A DNA stretch of 64,000 bases from Sorangium cellulosum So0157-2 (GTDB taxonomy: Bacteria; Myxococcota_A; Polyangia; Polyangiales; Polyangiaceae), in the NCBI RefSeq assembly GCF_000418325.1, contig NC_021658.1, positions 682,001 through 746,000 of the forward strand, given 5' to 3'. Of the stretch, positions 17,251 through 26,972 are shown piece after piece. The notes beneath the pieces are model-generated. The model had not been told where the DNA came from. It did no database searches and saw nothing but the letters and a program-made list of their open reading frames with translations. The position numbers and the translations under genes were made by a program. Each line of letters starts with the position of its first letter. The first letter of the stretch is position 1.

Positions 17251-18279
17251 ATGCGATGCTTGATCATGGTGCTCTGCTGCGTGCTCGCGCTGGCCGGGTG
17301 CTCGAAGAGCGAGGCGAGCAAATCGGGCTCGGTGCAGCTCCTGAACGTCTCGTACGACCCCACGCGCGAGCTCTACGAGGAGGTGAACGCCGCCTTCGCG
17401 AAGCGCTGGAAGGAGCAGAGCGGGCAGGACATCACCATCAAGCAGTCGCACGGCGGCTCGGGCAAGCAGGCCCGGTCGGTGATCGACGGGCTGCAGGCGG
17501 ACGTGGTGACGCTCGCGCTCGCCTATGACATCGACGCGCTCGTCCAGACCGGTCGGCTGAGCGAGGGGTGGCAGGCGCGCCTCAAGGACAACAGCGCTCC
17601 TTTCACGTCGACCATCGTGTTCCTGGTGCGCAAGGGCAACCCGAAGGGCATCAAGGACTGGGACGATCTCGTGAAGGAGGGCGTCGCGGTCATCACGCCG
17701 AACCCGAAGACCTCCGGCGGCGCGCGGTGGAACTACCTCGCCGCGTGGGGGTACGAGCTGAAGCGGACGGGCGGCGACGAGGCCAAGGCGAAGGACTTCG
17801 TCGGCCGCCTGTTCAAGAACGTGCCCGTCCTCGACACGGGCGCGCGCGGCTCGACCACGACGTTCGTCGAGCGCGGGCTCGGCGACGTCCTGATCGCCTG
17901 GGAGGACGAGGCGCTGCTCGCGGTGAAGCAGAGCGGGCAAAACGGTAAGGAGAAGTTCGAGGTGGTCGTGCCGTCGATCAGCATCCTCGCCGAGCCTCCC
18001 GTCGCGGTGGTCGACAAGGTCGTCGACAGGCGCGGGACGCGGGCGGCGGCGGAGGCTTACCTCAACTTCCTCTACACGGAGGAGGGGCAGCGCATCGCGG
18101 TGAAGCACTTCTACCGTCCGCGCCATCAGGCGGTCCTCGCGGCGGCCGAGTCGGAGGGCGTCTTCCAGAAGGTCGCGCTCTTCTCGATTGACGAGGTGTT
18201 CGGCGGATGGCAGAAAGCCCAGAAGGCGCACTTCTCCGACGGCGGCGTCTTCGACCAGATCTACCAGGCCGGCAAGTAA
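17251..18279 (+). CDS. sbp: Sulfate/thiosulfate ABC transporter substrate-binding lipoprotein
   Basis: A 342-residue periplasmic binding protein of the SulP/Sbp type. The signal peptide [17 protein letters not shown] ends in a lipobox, so the protein is tethered rather than free. Family motifs include [35 protein letters not shown] and [20 protein letters not shown], with the ligand-contact residues in the last two. It delivers the oxyanion to the CysT/CysW permease pair encoded directly downstream (6 nt gap). Confidence 0.93.
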   Translation: MRCLIMVLCCVLALAGCSKSEASKSGSVQLLNVSYDPTRELYEEVNAAFAKRWKEQSGQDITIKQSHGGSGKQARSVIDGLQADVVTLALAYDIDALVQTGRLSEGWQARLKDNSAPFTSTIVFLVRKGNPKGIKDWDDLVKEGVAVITPNPKTSGGARWNYLAAWGYELKRTGGDEAKAKDFVGRLFKNVPVLDTGARGSTTTFVERGLGDVLIAWEDEALLAVKQSGQNGKEKFEVVVPSISILAEPPVAVVDKVVDRRGTRAAAEAYLNFLYTEEGQRIAVKHFYRPRHQAVLAAAESEGVFQKVALFSIDEVFGGWQKAQKAHFSDGGVFDQIYQAGK

Positions 18280-18285
18280 ATTTCT

Positions 18286-19191
18286 GTGGCTCTCCTTTGG
18301 CGGCGACAGAGCGTTCTGCCCGGCTTCGGGCTCGCGATGGGGATTACGGTAACGTACCTGTCGCTGCTCGTGCTCGTCCCGCTGTCGATGATCTTCCTCA
18401 AGACAGCGGCGCTGGGGCCCGGCGAGATCTGGGATGTGGTGACGTCTCCGCGCGCGATCGCCTCCTTGAAGATCAGCTTCTCCGCGTCGCTCCTCGCGGC
18501 GGGCATCAACGCGGTCTTCGGCGTGCTCGTGGCGTGGGTGCTCGTGCGCTACAGCTTCCCGGGCAAGTCGATCGTCGACGCGCTCGTCGATCTGCCATTC
18601 GCGTTGCCGACGGCGGTCGGGGGCATCGCGCTCACGGCCATCTACGCGCAGCAGGGGTGGGTCGGCCAGTTCCTCTACCCGCTCGGGATCCAGAGCGCGT
18701 TCAGCCGCCTCGGCGTGGTCATCGCGCTCACCTTCGTGGGGCTCCCGTTCGTCGTGCGGACGGTCCAGCCGGTGATGGAGGAGCTCGAGGTGGACCAGGA
18801 AGAGGCGGCGGCGTCGCTCGGCGCGGGCCGCTTCGAGATCTTCCGCCGGATCCTCCTGCCGGCGCTCTGGCCGTCGATCCTCACCGGGTTCGCGATGTCG
18901 TTCGCGAGGGCGTTCGGCGAGTACGGCTCGGTCGTGTTCATCTCGGGGAACATGCCGCTCAAGACCGAGATCATGCCGCTCGTCATCATGACGAAGCTCG
19001 AGCAGTACGACTATGCGGGGGCGACGGCGCTCGCGCTCCTGATGCTGATCTGCTCCTTCGTGCTCCTGTTCGTGATCAACCGACTCCAGCGCTGGAGCGG
19101 CTCGCGCGTCTCGTCGCGGAGCCCGGTCGAGGCGCCGCGGGCGGCGCCCGGGGGGTCCGCGGGGGCCGGCGCGCCCGGGGTCGCGTCGTAA
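18286..19191 (+). CDS. cysT: Sulfate ABC transporter permease CysT
   Basis: A 301-residue inner-membrane permease with about six transmembrane helices. The cytoplasmic EAA loop that contacts the ATPase is visible as [35 protein letters not shown] is a conserved CysT/CysW segment. The GTG at 18286 follows the binding-protein stop by 6 nt. The stop TAA overlaps the first base of the cysW ATG (TAATG). The Ala/Pro/Gly-rich C-terminal tail is typical of this genome. Confidence 0.92.
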   Translation: MALLWRRQSVLPGFGLAMGITVTYLSLLVLVPLSMIFLKTAALGPGEIWDVVTSPRAIASLKISFSASLLAAGINAVFGVLVAWVLVRYSFPGKSIVDALVDLPFALPTAVGGIALTAIYAQQGWVGQFLYPLGIQSAFSRLGVVIALTFVGLPFVVRTVQPVMEELEVDQEEAAASLGAGRFEIFRRILLPALWPSILTGFAMSFARAFGEYGSVVFISGNMPLKTEIMPLVIMTKLEQYDYAGATALALLMLICSFVLLFVINRLQRWSGSRVSSRSPVEAPRAAPGGSAGAGAPGVAS

Positions 19192-20096
19192 TGGCGGGCG
19201 CGGCGGGCAAGCTGCGGGTGAGGTCGCGCGGGGCGGTGCGCGGCGCGACCTCCGAGCCGACGGCGGTGCGCTGGGCGCTCACGGCGGCGGCGCTCGCGTT
19301 CCTCGGGTTCTTCCTCTTCCTGCCGGTCGTGGCGGTGTTCATCGAGGCGCTGAAGGACGGCCTCTCGGGCTACTGGCGGGCGATCACCGCGCCGGACGCC
19401 GTGGCCGCGATCCAGCTGACGCTCACCACCGCGCTCATCGCGGTGCCGCTCAACCTGGTCTTCGGCGTGGCCGCGGCCTGGGCGATCGCGCGCTTCGAGT
19501 TCACCGGCAAGAGCCTGCTGGTCACGCTGATCGACCTGCCGTTCGCGGTCTCGCCGGTGATCTCCGGCATGATCTTCGTGCTCCTGTTCGGGGCGCACGG
19601 GGTGATCGGCCCCTGGCTCCTCGATCACGACATCCAGGTGATCTTCGATCGCCCCGGGATCATCCTGGCGACGACGTTCGTGACGTTCCCCTTCGTCGCG
19701 CGCGAGCTCATCCCGTTCCTGGAGAGCCAGGGGGCGGACGAGGAGCACGCGGCGCTGTCGCTGGGCGCGAGCGGGTGGAGCATGTTCTTCCGCATCACCC
19801 TGCCCAACGCGAAGTGGGGTCTGCTCTACGGGGTGGTGCTCTGCAACGCGAGGGCGATGGGGGAGTTCGGCGCGGTGTCGGTCGTCTCCGGCCATATCCG
19901 GGGTCATACCAACACGATGCCGCTGCACGTCGAGGTGCTCTACAACGAGTTCCACTTCTCGGCGGCGTTCGCCGTCGCCTCGCTGCTCGTCCTCCTCGCG
20001 CTCTTCACGCTCGTGGTGAAGCGCCTGATCGAGCACCGGGCGCAGCGCGAGACCGGCCCGGAGCTGGACGAGACGGCGAAGGCCGGCGTGGGCTGA
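19191..20096 (+). CDS. cysW: Sulfate ABC transporter permease CysW
   Basis: A 301-residue partner of CysT with about six membrane helices, including [20 protein letters not shown]. The EAA loop reads [20 protein letters not shown] and the conserved motif [18 protein letters not shown] follows. It forms the heteromeric membrane channel of the sulfate transporter. The usual ATPase gene cysA does not follow; the next gene, 60 nt downstream, is unrelated. The ATPase must be encoded elsewhere. Confidence 0.92.
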   Translation: MAGAAGKLRVRSRGAVRGATSEPTAVRWALTAAALAFLGFFLFLPVVAVFIEALKDGLSGYWRAITAPDAVAAIQLTLTTALIAVPLNLVFGVAAAWAIARFEFTGKSLLVTLIDLPFAVSPVISGMIFVLLFGAHGVIGPWLLDHDIQVIFDRPGIILATTFVTFPFVARELIPFLESQGADEEHAALSLGASGWSMFFRITLPNAKWGLLYGVVLCNARAMGEFGAVSVVSGHIRGHTNTMPLHVEVLYNEFHFSAAFAVASLLVLLALFTLVVKRLIEHRAQRETGPELDETAKAGVG

Positions 20097-20156
20097 CGGG
20101 CTGCGCCCGGCTTGCGATGGGCCCCCAGCGCTCCAGGTTCGAGCGAGGGGGGCACG

Positions 20157-20981
20157 ATGCGGTTCTTGGATGCGATTGGGCGTGCGATCGGGGGAGTCCT
20201 GTCTCCGATCGCCTGGCAAGGCAGCCTTCTCCGGGGAGCGAGGCTGTTCCACCCGGACGGCGTGGTCTACTGCGCGGGGGTGAAGCCGCTCGCGGTGGAG
20301 GGCGAGGTCGGCGCGCTGGCGCAGCGGCTCGGGGGGCCGGCGCTCGTGCGGCTGTCGGGCGGGATCTGGCGATGGCGGAGCGACAAGGTCGAGCGCCGTC
20401 CGGACGTCCTGGGGATCGCGGTGCGCTTCCGGGACAGCCAGGAGGTGACGCCGGCGGCGAGCGCCGGCGATCAGGATCTCATCTTCTTGAGCGCGCGGCG
20501 CCTGTGGCTGCTTCCGATCGCGGTCTTCACGACGAAGACGCGTGATTTCTTGGACAACCACTATTACGCGCAGCTGCCGTTCGACGTGGAGGGCTTCGGT
20601 CGCGCGGAGTTCCGGCTGATACCGCTGCGCCCGTCGACGGTGAAGGGCAGTCGCCTGGAGAGGCTGGAGCGCTCGGCCGCGGTGGGGCTCGCGCTGCTGC
20701 GGCTCGAGGTCCGGCGCAGGGGAGCGCGGGCGCGCTGGATGCCCGTGGCCGATATCGAGCTGTACGAGCCGGTGGACATCGACCAGAACACCCTGCGCTT
20801 CAACCCGTTCCAGGCGGGGAAGGGGATCGTGCCGACCGGGTTGCTCCAGTCGACGCGGCTTTGGACCTACTGGGGCAGCTACCTCGGGCGGGTGCTCGGG
20901 GCGCGGCTACGGGCGAGGCGGGCGAGCGCGCGAGCGGCGCGAGCGGCGCGGAGAGCGCGGCGGAGGGGGCAGGAGGAGTAA
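20157..20981 (+). CDS. Conserved protein with distant catalase-superfamily features
   Basis: A 274-residue protein without signal peptide. ALVRLSGGIWRWR, PDVLGIAVRFRD and the closing NPFQAGKGIVPTGLLQSTR resemble segments of catalase-fold proteins (PDVLG..R and NPF..G.G..P.G), but I do not see the heme-ligand Tyr or the distal His signature, so catalase activity is not supported. The start at 20157 is preceded by a G/A-rich site (GAGGGGGG). The end is an Arg/Ala-rich tail made of short DNA repeats. It lies 60 nt after cysW and may be part of that operon. Identification by pattern only. Confidence 0.55.
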   Translation: MRFLDAIGRAIGGVLSPIAWQGSLLRGARLFHPDGVVYCAGVKPLAVEGEVGALAQRLGGPALVRLSGGIWRWRSDKVERRPDVLGIAVRFRDSQEVTPAASAGDQDLIFLSARRLWLLPIAVFTTKTRDFLDNHYYAQLPFDVEGFGRAEFRLIPLRPSTVKGSRLERLERSAAVGLALLRLEVRRRGARARWMPVADIELYEPVDIDQNTLRFNPFQAGKGIVPTGLLQSTRLWTYWGSYLGRVLGARLRARRASARAARAARRARRRGQEE

Positions 20982-21180
20982 GGGGCGCTCTCCGGAACGC
21001 AGCGGCGCAGCGGCCGGCGGAAGGCGGAGGGGGGAGGGCGAAGGAGGGGAGGGCGGGGAGGGAGCGCGGGGAGGAGGGAGGTGGAGCGCACGGCGCGCGC
21101 TGGGGCCCCTCCCCACGGCGGGACTCCCGTCGAGGCGGCTCGGACGCATACGTAAATGCTGGTAGGGCGCGGTAAAGGCG
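20982..21180. other. G-rich polypurine tract between 20157 gene and tRNA-Cys
   Basis: From about 21018 to 21083 the plus strand is almost all G and A with at least six runs of three or more G, a strong G-quadruplex candidate. It lies immediately after a gene end and before the tRNA promoter. No coding sequence is supported. Confidence 0.6.
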
Positions 21181-21209
21181 TTGACAGCTGGGCAGAAGTG
21201 AGGCATGAC
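21181..21209 (+). promoter_or_regulatory. Sigma-70 promoter of tRNA-Cys
   Basis: A perfect -35 box TTGACA (21181-21186), a 17-bp spacer and CATGAC (21204-21209) as a weak -10. Start of transcription would be near 21216, about 15 nt before the tRNA. Confidence 0.6.
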
Positions 21210-21230
21210 CTCCCGCCGCTTCGAACAGTC

Positions 21231-21302
21231 GGTGAGGTAGCCAAGTGGTTAGGCAACGGTTTGCAAAACCGTTATACGCGGGTTCGAATCCCGTCCTCAC
21301 CT
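21231..21302 (+). tRNA. tRNA-Cys (anticodon GCA)
   Basis: Acceptor arm GGTGAGG pairs with CCTCACC; the anticodon stem ACGGT/ACCGT encloses the loop TTGCAAA with anticodon GCA; the T arm contains GGGTTCGAATCCC. The discriminator base is T (U73), typical of tRNA-Cys. The CCA end is not encoded. Confidence 0.97.
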
Positions 21303-21398
21303 CCGCAAGGACGAAAGTCCGGCCTGAGCGCTGAAACGGCCCGAGGGTAGAGCGATGGGCCAGGCTGGAGCGCGAGCGCCGGTATCCTCGGAAGGCTC

Positions 21399-21902
21399 AT
21401 GATCCGTCTCCTGACCCCGGCCGACGAGCCCTTGCTCTGGGAGATGCTCTACCAGGCCATCCACGTCCCGGAAGGCAGCCCGCCGCCCCCGCGCGATATC
21501 GTGCGCCGGCCCGAGCTCTCCAGGTACGTGGAAGGTTGGGGACAGCGGGACGATCTGGGCGTCGTGGCGCTCCAGGAAGGCGAGGTCGCCGGCGCCGCCT
21601 GGCTCCGGCGGCTCACCGGCGCGCTGCGAGGGTACGGCCACGTCGACGACGAGACCCCGGAGCTCTCCATCGCGCTCCTGCCCCATCACCGGGGGCGAGG
21701 GCTCGGCACCCGGCTTTTGACCTCCCTGCTGGAGGAGGCCCGGAACCGCTACCCGGCCATCTCGCTCAGCGTCTCGCCGGACAACCCCGCGCTCCGGCTG
21801 TACCGGCGCCTGGGTTTCGTCGAGGTGGGCCGGAACGGCGCGTCGCTCACCATGGTGCTCACGCTCTCGGATCAGCGAGGGTCGAACCAGGTGTACCCGT
21901 AA
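21399..21902 (+). CDS. GNAT-family N-acetyltransferase
   Basis: A 167-residue GNAT protein. The acetyl-CoA pyrophosphate-binding motif is HHRGRGLGTRLLTSLLEEAR, and the C-terminal SVSPDNPALRLYRRLGFVEV is the classic GNAT motif B. It acetylates an unknown amine-containing small molecule or protein. The 3' end overlaps that of the convergent SET-domain gene by 31 bp, so the last ten codons of each are read from both strands. Confidence 0.9.
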   Translation: MIRLLTPADEPLLWEMLYQAIHVPEGSPPPPRDIVRRPELSRYVEGWGQRDDLGVVALQEGEVAGAAWLRRLTGALRGYGHVDDETPELSIALLPHHRGRGLGTRLLTSLLEEARNRYPAISLSVSPDNPALRLYRRLGFVEVGRNGASLTMVLTLSDQRGSNQVYP

Positions 21903-22282
21903 TCGAAGCAGAGCTCCTCGCCCTCGTGGATGTCGCGGAGCGCTATGGCAGCCATCGAGTCCGGCACCGGACCGTCGTTCATCTCGATGTTGGGCGTCGA
22001 CGAGTGGTTGTACAGCGCGAGCAGCCCCCACGCATACGCCTTCTCCCGCCCGGGCTCCTGTCCCCACGTGAACACGTGATGGATCGCCTGACAGTCGCGG
22101 TGCTCCTCGGTCTTCAGATCCGACGCCGGGAAGCAGCTGACGGCGGCCCACTCGACGACGGCGCCCTTCGGCAAGGACCGGCGAGCGAAGACCCCGCGGC
22201 CCTTGCCGGGGATGCGGCGCCAGACGACGTTCGGATGGAACTGGTTCGCGGCGATGAGCGTGTCGATTTCCTGATCGGTCAT
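21872..22282 (-). CDS. SET-domain protein (putative protein-lysine methyltransferase)
   Basis: A 136-residue protein that is essentially one bacterial SET domain. IPGKGRGVFARRSLPKGAVV is the first AdoMet-contact region, and the knot motifs LYNHSSTPN and GEELCFDYGYTW (conserved NHS and catalytic Tyr) are present. The ATG at 22282 (MTDQEIDTL) is preferred; the frame stays open to 22375 but that part is low-complexity. It may methylate a lysine on a protein; the substrate is unknown. Its tail overlaps the acetyltransferase tail. Confidence 0.85.
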   Translation of the reverse strand: MTDQEIDTLIAANQFHPNVVWRRIPGKGRGVFARRSLPKGAVVEWAAVSCFPASDLKTEEHRDCQAIHHVFTWGQEPGREKAYAWGLLALYNHSSTPNIEMNDGPVPDSMAAIALRDIHEGEELCFDYGYTWFDPR

Positions 22283-22497
22283 GGCAGGCGCCGCGGACGC
22301 TACCACGCCCCGCCGCGGCGCAACATCGCCCCGCCGCGAGGGCGCCGGCGGGCCGCGCCGTGCCGGCGCGCACATCGGGCAGGATCTGCGGCGGCGCGCC
22401 GCGCTGGTCCCGCCCGCCAGATCCCGGCCGCGTCGAGCCCAGCACGTCAGCGATCCCTGGCGGGATTTCTCAGGCGCTGAACTACACTCGCCGCCGC

Positions 22498-24231
22498 ATG
22501 AGACGCCTGCCGCGCGGTTCCGCCGTGGTGATCGCCGCGATTGCCGCCTTCGTACTGCTTGGATTCGTGCTCTTCTCCGCGCCGGGACACGACGACAGCC
22601 ACATCACCTACTGGGCCGCGCACACCCTCAAGGAGCACGGCCAGATCCTCAATTACAACGGCGAGCGCGTGGAGCAGAGCTCCAGCCTGGCCCATGTGCT
22701 CCTGCTCGCGCTGCTCGGCGCCGTCACGCGCGTGTCGCTGCCGACCCTCGGCCCGCTCACGTCGATCGCGGCCGGCGCCGCCGCGATCGCGCTCACCGCG
22801 CGGCTCGCGCGCGCGGCCGTCCCGGCGGCCCCGCGCGGCGCCGAGCTGCTCGTCGCGACGGCCTCGTGGTTCATCTACTGGGGCTTCGGCGGCCTCGAGA
22901 GCACGCTCGTCGCCGCCGCGGCGGTGTGGCTCGTCCTCGAGCTCGACGGCTACCTCGCGGCGCCCGGCCGGCGCGCCCTGCTCCGCTTCGCCGGCGCCTC
23001 GCTCCTCTTCCTGTGCGCGCGCCCCGAGAGCCCCCTCGTGCTCGCGTGCGTCCTCGCCGCCGCGCTCGCCTACGCCCTCCTCCGGGCGCGCTGGGCCGAT
23101 CGCGCCGCAGGCCGCCTGCGCGAGGCGCGGACGGCGCTCGTCGCCGCCGCGGTCGCGGGCGCCGAGGTCGCGCTCCTCTTCGGCGCGCGGCGGCTCTACT
23201 TCGGCGCCTTCTTCCCGAACCCGGTCTACTCCAAGGCCGCCGGGATCGACGTCGCCGACGGCCTGTCCTACCTCTGGGCCAACCTCTATCCGACCGGGCT
23301 CTGGCTCATCGCGGGCGTCGCCGTGGGCATCGTCCAGATCGCGCGGGCGGCGCTCCGCGAAGCGCCGTGTTACGCCGCCGTCCTGTCGGCGGCGTTCGCC
23401 GTCGCCTACGTGGCCTTCATCGTCCTGACGGGCGGCGACTGGATGACCGGCGGGCGCTTCCTCTCGCACGCGCTCCCCCTCCTGGTCGTCGTCACCATGG
23501 TCGGCCTCTCCGCGACCCTGGGCAGCGCGCGCCGCGTGCACATCGCGCTCGTGCCGCTCGTCGCGGTGAACCTGGTCGGCGTGGTCGCGCTCGCCGACTC
23601 GAGATCGTCCGGCCGGCCGATCTGGTCGACCTTCGGCCTGCGCGAGGCGCTCAAGGCGCGCGTCGGGGACCGCGACTACTCCTGGTTCGAGCTCGCGAAC
23701 AAACCGCACCTCCGCGACACGACCATCACCGACGTCGTCCTGGACGCCATGCGGGAGATCAAGGCCAAGAAGCCGGAGCACCGCTTCGTGGTGATGTCGT
23801 CGCAGGCGGGCATGACGGCCTACCACGTCTTCAAGGAGCATTACGGATCAGCGGAGTTCATCGACACGTGCTCCCTCGCGACGCGCGATTTCCCGACCTG
23901 CTTGCCGCCCGGCGTCCTCAGCCGACGCCGCATCGGGATGGTGCTCAACTTCCGCACCTATTTCGACAAGCAGGCGATGATCGACCAGCGCTGCGGCACC
24001 CGCCGCCCGGACGTCGTGTTCGACCACAGCGGCCGTGGGGTGGAGGCGATCCTCGAGCGCAAGGGGTACTCGATCGTCTACCGGCAGCGCGGCCCCATCA
24101 AGAACGAGGGGCTCGGCCCCTGGCTGCGGAACACCGTGCCTTCGGACACGTTCGTGGCGATCGACACGGCGCTGCTCGCCGGCACTTCCATCGAGGGCAA
24201 GCGGACGAGCTACAAGTGGAACATCCAGTGA
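22498..24231 (+). CDS. Polytopic GT-C-type glycosyltransferase-like membrane protein
   Basis: A 577-residue integral membrane protein with roughly nine hydrophobic helices in the first ~390 residues and a soluble C-terminal part. The early HDDSHITYWAAHTLKEHGQI carries the acidic loop (DD) expected for the catalytic region of GT-C enzymes, and GGDWMTGGRFLSHALPLL matches a motif shared with bacterial arabinofuranosyl/mannosyl transferase-like proteins. It probably transfers a sugar from a lipid-linked donor to an envelope acceptor. The first ATG (22498) is the natural start of helix 1. Confidence 0.72.
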   Translation: MRRLPRGSAVVIAAIAAFVLLGFVLFSAPGHDDSHITYWAAHTLKEHGQILNYNGERVEQSSSLAHVLLLALLGAVTRVSLPTLGPLTSIAAGAAAIALTARLARAAVPAAPRGAELLVATASWFIYWGFGGLESTLVAAAAVWLVLELDGYLAAPGRRALLRFAGASLLFLCARPESPLVLACVLAAALAYALLRARWADRAAGRLREARTALVAAAVAGAEVALLFGARRLYFGAFFPNPVYSKAAGIDVADGLSYLWANLYPTGLWLIAGVAVGIVQIARAALREAPCYAAVLSAAFAVAYVAFIVLTGGDWMTGGRFLSHALPLLVVVTMVGLSATLGSARRVHIALVPLVAVNLVGVVALADSRSSGRPIWSTFGLREALKARVGDRDYSWFELANKPHLRDTTITDVVLDAMREIKAKKPEHRFVVMSSQAGMTAYHVFKEHYGSAEFIDTCSLATRDFPTCLPPGVLSRRRIGMVLNFRTYFDKQAMIDQRCGTRRPDVVFDHSGRGVEAILERKGYSIVYRQRGPIKNEGLGPWLRNTVPSDTFVAIDTALLAGTSIEGKRTSYKWNIQ

Positions 24232-24329
24232 TCGCCCGCGTCCGCCGCGCCCGGGCCCGTGGTACCGTGGCTCGGCCGGAACACCTCACCCGCGACGCGA
24301 GCGCGCTGCGGACTCCGGCGCGCTGACGC

Positions 24330-26972
24330 ATGGCCTCGGATCCCCCGCGACGACCCGCCGTGCTGCCCGAGGCGCAAGGCCCCCGACCAGGGCCGAGCGC
24401 CCCGTCGGCGCCGCTGGAGCCCACGCTGCCGTACGACGCAGGCGCGGCGAGCTCCGATCCCACGCCGAGCGAGCGCGCGCCGACGCGGCTCTGGTCGCCG
24501 CAGCGCCCCGCGCCGCCGCCGTCGCCGCCCCTGGCCGGCCCGCCGCCGCCGTCGCCGCCCCTGGCCGGCCCTCCGCCGCCGTCGCCGCTCCTGGCCGGGC
24601 CTCCGCCGCTGTCGCGGGTCGCCGCGGCGCTTCGCGCGGCCGTCGCGGCGCTCGGCAGGCTCCTCCAGCGGAAGCCCCGCGGCGCCGGGCCCAGGCCGCC
24701 GCTCCGGCCTCGGCTTCTCCGCTGGGGCAAGCGGCTCGCGATCGCCCTCGCCGGCCTCCTCGCCGCGGCGGTGATCGCGTTCTTCCTCGTCGTCCGGCGC
24801 TACGAAGCCGATCTGCCGACCACGGCGGAGCTGAACCATTACAACCCGCCACAGGTGACGCGGTTCCTCGCGCGCGACGGCACGGTGCTCGGCGAGCTCT
24901 TCGTCGAGCGCCGGACGCTCGTGCCCGTCACCGAGATCCCGCCGGTGATGAGCCTCGCGGCGCTCGCGGCCGAGGACGCCAGGTTCTACAAGCACGACGG
25001 GCTCAACTACCTCGGCATGCTCCGCGCGCTGCTCGTCAACCTGCGCTCCGCGGAGGCGCGCCAGGGCGGCAGCACGATCACCCAGCAGGTCGTGAAGAAC
25101 GTGCTGCTCACGCACGAGCGCACGCTGGACCGCAAGATGCGCGAGCTCCTCCTCGCCCGCCGCATCGAGCAGGAGCTCACGAAGGACCAGATCCTCGAGC
25201 TCTACCTGAACCACATCTACTTCGGCCACGGGCGCTACGGGGTCGAGGAGGCGGCGCGGTTCTACTTCGGCAAGAGCGTCCGCCAGGTGACGCTCGCCGA
25301 GGCGGCGCTCCTCGCGGGCATCGTGAAGGGGCCCTCCATCTACTCGCCGCGCGTGAACAAGGAGCGCGCCGAGAAGCGCCGCGCCTTCGTGCTCGGCCAG
25401 ATGCGCGAGAAGCGCTTCGTTCCGGCCGCCCAGATCGACGCCGCCCTCGCCGAGCCGATCCGCCTCGCCCCCGAGCCGGAGCACTCGGACGAGCTCGCGC
25501 CCGAGGTCCTCGCCGAGGCCGAGCGCGCGCTGCGCAAGGCGGTCGGGCCCGAGGCCAGGTACGGCGGCTACACGGTCGTGACGTCGATCGACCCGAAGAT
25601 GCAGGCCGCGGCGCGCGCCGCCGTGCGCCAGAACCTCGACGCTTACGCCGCGCGCCACGACCTCGTCGCGCCGTTCGTCCGGAAGAAGGGCGATCCGGCG
25701 CCGTTCCAGGGCGCCCCCAGGGATCCGAACCGCGCCTACCTCGGCGTGGTGACGGGCGCCGACGACGCGCGCGGCACGCTCGCGATCCGCGTGGGCGCGG
25801 CGCAGGGGACCGTCGACCTGCGGAGCGAGCGCCGGTACAACCCGCGCGGGCTCCCGCCGAGCCGCTTCGCCGAGGTCGGCAAGGTGCTGCGCGTGCGCTT
25901 CGCGGGCGAGCCCGAGGCCGGCAAGCTGCGGCTCGACCTCGGCCCGCAGGGCGCGCTCGTCGCGATCGACGCGCGCACGCGCGAGATCGTCGCGCTCGTC
26001 GGCGGCTACGAGGGCGCGCGCGGCGGGCTCGATCGGGCGAGCCACGCGCACCGGCAGCCGGGGTCGACGTTCAAGGCCATCGTCTACGGCTACGGCATCC
26101 ACGCGCGGAAGCTCACGGCCGCGTCGATGCTCGAGACGAACCCGGCGGCGCTCGAGGGCTACAAGCCGGGCAACTACGACGAGAGCGAGGGGCAGAGCCC
26201 GAAGCGCCTGCGCGAGGCGCTCGCCCACAGCGTGAACGTCGCCGCGGTGGCGGCGCTCCGGGACGTGGGCCCGGAGGCCGTGGTCGCGTGGGCGCGCGAG
26301 CTCGGGATCGCGTCGAAGCTCGGCGCCGACCTGTCGCTCGCGCTCGGCGCCTACGAGGTGACGCCGCGCGAGATGGCGGGCGCCTACGCGACGTTCGCGG
26401 CGGGCGGCGTGGTCCAGGAGCCCGTCCTCGTGACGAAGATCACGGGCCCGCGCGGCGAGGCGCTGCCCTTGCCGGCGCGCCCCCCGCCGCGTCCGGCGAT
26501 GACCGCGGCGGAGGCGTACGTCACGACGGACCTGCTCACGTCGGTCGTGAAGGTCGGCACGGCGAAGCAGGCGCTCTCGCTGCGCCGGCCGATCGCGGGC
26601 AAGACGGGCACGACGAACGACGCGAAGGACGCCTGGTTCGTCGGCTACTCGACCGACATCGCGTGCGCCGTGTGGACCGGCTTCGACGACGCCACGCCGC
26701 TCGGCGGCCGCGAGGTGGGCAGCAGCGCCGCCCTGCCGGCGTTCATCGCGTTCATGGACAAGGCGCACGCGGGCCGGCCGGCGACCGATTTCCCGGAGCC
26801 GCTCGGGATCGTGCGCCTCCCCATCGACCCGGAGACGGGCGCGCTCGCGATGCCCGGCCAGGAGAACGCCGTCGAGGAGGTGTTCCTCGAGGGCACCGAG
26901 CCGACCGGGGTGGCCCTGCCCGACCCGTCCGCGATCGGGCAGGGGATCCTGGACCTGTTCAAACCGCAGTGA
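24330..26972 (+). CDS. Penicillin-binding protein 1A (class A transglycosylase/transpeptidase)
   Basis: An 880-residue bifunctional peptidoglycan synthase. A cytoplasmic Pro-rich N-terminus (about 1-130) carries a 10-residue repeat. A membrane anchor follows (about 133-156), then GT51 glycosyltransferase (about 170-345) with catalytic AAEDARFYKHDG and QGGSTITQQVVKN. The transpeptidase domain has the active-site Ser579 in QPGSTFK, the SVN motif and Lys758 in KTGTT. All catalytic motifs are intact. It polymerises glycan strands and cross-links peptides in the periplasm. The 99-nt gap to the upstream glycosyltransferase suggests they could be cotranscribed. Confidence 0.95.
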   Translation: MASDPPRRPAVLPEAQGPRPGPSAPSAPLEPTLPYDAGAASSDPTPSERAPTRLWSPQRPAPPPSPPLAGPPPPSPPLAGPPPPSPLLAGPPPLSRVAAALRAAVAALGRLLQRKPRGAGPRPPLRPRLLRWGKRLAIALAGLLAAAVIAFFLVVRRYEADLPTTAELNHYNPPQVTRFLARDGTVLGELFVERRTLVPVTEIPPVMSLAALAAEDARFYKHDGLNYLGMLRALLVNLRSAEARQGGSTITQQVVKNVLLTHERTLDRKMRELLLARRIEQELTKDQILELYLNHIYFGHGRYGVEEAARFYFGKSVRQVTLAEAALLAGIVKGPSIYSPRVNKERAEKRRAFVLGQMREKRFVPAAQIDAALAEPIRLAPEPEHSDELAPEVLAEAERALRKAVGPEARYGGYTVVTSIDPKMQAAARAAVRQNLDAYAARHDLVAPFVRKKGDPAPFQGAPRDPNRAYLGVVTGADDARGTLAIRVGAAQGTVDLRSERRYNPRGLPPSRFAEVGKVLRVRFAGEPEAGKLRLDLGPQGALVAIDARTREIVALVGGYEGARGGLDRASHAHRQPGSTFKAIVYGYGIHARKLTAASMLETNPAALEGYKPGNYDESEGQSPKRLREALAHSVNVAAVAALRDVGPEAVVAWARELGIASKLGADLSLALGAYEVTPREMAGAYATFAAGGVVQEPVLVTKITGPRGEALPLPARPPPRPAMTAAEAYVTTDLLTSVVKVGTAKQALSLRRPIAGKTGTTNDAKDAWFVGYSTDIACAVWTGFDDATPLGGREVGSSAALPAFIAFMDKAHAGRPATDFPEPLGIVRLPIDPETGALAMPGQENAVEEVFLEGTEPTGVALPDPSAIGQGILDLFKPQ
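24511..24610 (+). repeat. Three 30-bp tandem repeats in the PBP1A cytoplasmic tail
   Basis: The unit GTCGCCGCCCCTGGCCGGCC plus ten GC-rich bases encodes PSPPLAGPPP-type decapeptides. Copies start at 24521, 24551 and 24581; the third has a few substitutions. The period is a multiple of 3. Confidence 0.85.
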
